15,804 nucleotides of DNA, from NCBI GenBank assembly GCA_937901345.1, contig CALCHM010000093.1:1-15804 (forward strand), in the 5' to 3' direction. Made by a program: the position numbers and the translations under genes. This stretch comes from an uncultured Prevotella sp. Its GTDB lineage: Bacteria > Bacteroidota > Bacteroidia > Bacteroidales > Bacteroidaceae. Positions 15,426-15,804 of this stretch are shown piece after piece (the first letter of the stretch is position 1; each line of letters starts with the position of its first letter). The notes beneath the pieces were generated by a model, which did not search any database, was not told where the DNA came from, and worked only from the letters and a program-made list of their open reading frames with translations.

Positions 15426-15444
15426 GTATTAAGAAATTTAATAC
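15426..15444. promoter_or_regulatory. Perfect dyad before the DUF5053-like gene
   Basis: GTATTAA (15426-15432) and TTAATAC (15438-15444) are perfect inverted repeats around GAAAT, ending 8 bases before the ATG at 15417. The position suits an operator, possibly for the adjacent helix-turn-helix-like protein. It is AT-rich, so chance is not excluded. Confidence 0.45.
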
Positions 15445-15618
15445 CGAAAAGAAGATAAACCAAACCAAGTCGAAGATATGAGTTTCAAAATTTATTTTCG
15501 AATTTGGATTTTCAGGATTACAATCATTCAGATTGAAGTCTAAATCTAGAGGTTTTCCACTCAACCAAAACTGATTCTATTTTTCTTTTCAGCATCATAT
15601 TTCATATTAGTTTGAGTG

Positions 15619-15626
15619 CAAAAATA
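15619..15626 (-). promoter_or_regulatory. Possible minus-strand -7 element (TATTTTTG)
   Basis: On the minus strand this reads TATTTTTG, a TAnnTTTG match, in the 387-bp gene-free stretch upstream of the DUF5053-like gene. It would give a leader of about 195 bases to the ATG at 15417. No -33 element is clear. Apart from this, the dyad and the repeat fragment at the end, I see nothing in 15418-15804. Confidence 0.35.
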
Positions 15627-15745
15627 CATTTTTTCAAGCGAATAAATACTGATTGCAAACACTTTTTCCAATGAAAGTGACAACTTTTTCTAGTATAAGT
15701 CAGCTATTTACACCAAGCATCATTTATAAAAGTAAAGTCCTTTAA

Positions 15746-15804
15746 GTCTCCACGGATCACACGTATCTCCACGGATTATTTATCCTTCAGAAATAAGATA
15801 CGTG
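15746..15804 (+). repeat. Dispersed repeat fragment, copy D (cut by window edge)
   Basis: GTCTCCACGGATCACACGTA and the following CTCCACGGATTATTTATCC resemble the head of copies B and C (TTATTTGTCTCCACGTATCACGGGTATTA). The similarity is partial and the copy runs off the window, so its extent is unknown. Confidence 0.5.

Noticed and set aside
14999..15481. Plus-strand open frame across the array end and the DUF5053-like gene
   Set aside because: It runs through a spacer, two repeats and the complement of a better-supported gene, and its translation has no recognisable domain.
15418..15564. 49-residue N-terminal extension of the DUF5053-like protein with a hydrophobic stretch
   Set aside because: The only start is a TTG, the family core begins after the ATG at 15417, and a perfect dyad sits just before that ATG. 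The open frame could be chance, so I note it only as an alternative.

Overview
The window is a piece of a Bacteroidota chromosome, most likely from the order Bacteroidales (a Prevotella-, Porphyromonas- or Bacteroides-like relative; I cannot fix the genus). Three things point there: a FeoA-FeoB fusion, promoters of the Bacteroidetes type (TAnnTTTG near -7) in front of several genes, and a type II-C CRISPR locus with 47-nt repeats that begin GTTGTGATTTGC when read in the crRNA direction.

Layout. 1-223 is the end of a dispersed intergenic repeat. 224-2638 (minus) is the iron transporter FeoAB. 2722-4730 (minus) is a two-gene unit coupled by a TAATG overlap: a LysM plus periplasmic-binding-protein-like protein, then an outer-membrane beta-barrel protein. 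Divergent from it, 4873-6153 (plus) is an exported protein with a PD40-like beta-propeller segment. About 1 kb (6154-7153) follows with no credible gene; it holds two direct copies and one inverted part-copy of the dispersed repeat. 7154-7981 (plus) is an unrecognised exported or membrane protein.

The main feature is a complete type II-C CRISPR-Cas locus. A tracrRNA lies on the minus strand at about 8151-8237, divergent from cas9 (8338-12510, 1390 aa). cas1 (12525-13481) and cas2 (13493-13825) follow closely, then a 17-bp bidirectional terminator, a short AT-rich leader, and an array of 14 full 47-nt repeats, one shortened repeat and 14 spacers (14014-15123). The anti-repeat and the repeat sequence show that crRNAs are made from the minus strand, against the direction of the cas genes. 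Each repeat carries TTG-N19-TATATTTG on that strand, and the tracrRNA promoter has the same elements at the same spacing. This suggests that every spacer has its own promoter, as is known for Neisseria type II-C, but here built from the Bacteroidetes consensus.

To the right, a small minus-strand gene resembling DUF5053 (15160-15417) points into the array with no visible terminator between, and has a perfect 19-bp dyad just before its start codon. The window ends in another fragment of the dispersed repeat.

How it works together: Cas9 with tracrRNA and crRNA performs interference, Cas1 and Cas2 acquire spacers at what is probably the cas2-side end, and tracrRNA and crRNAs are probably expressed together from matching promoters. 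The genes left of 7154 are ordinary iron-uptake and envelope functions with no visible link to the CRISPR locus.
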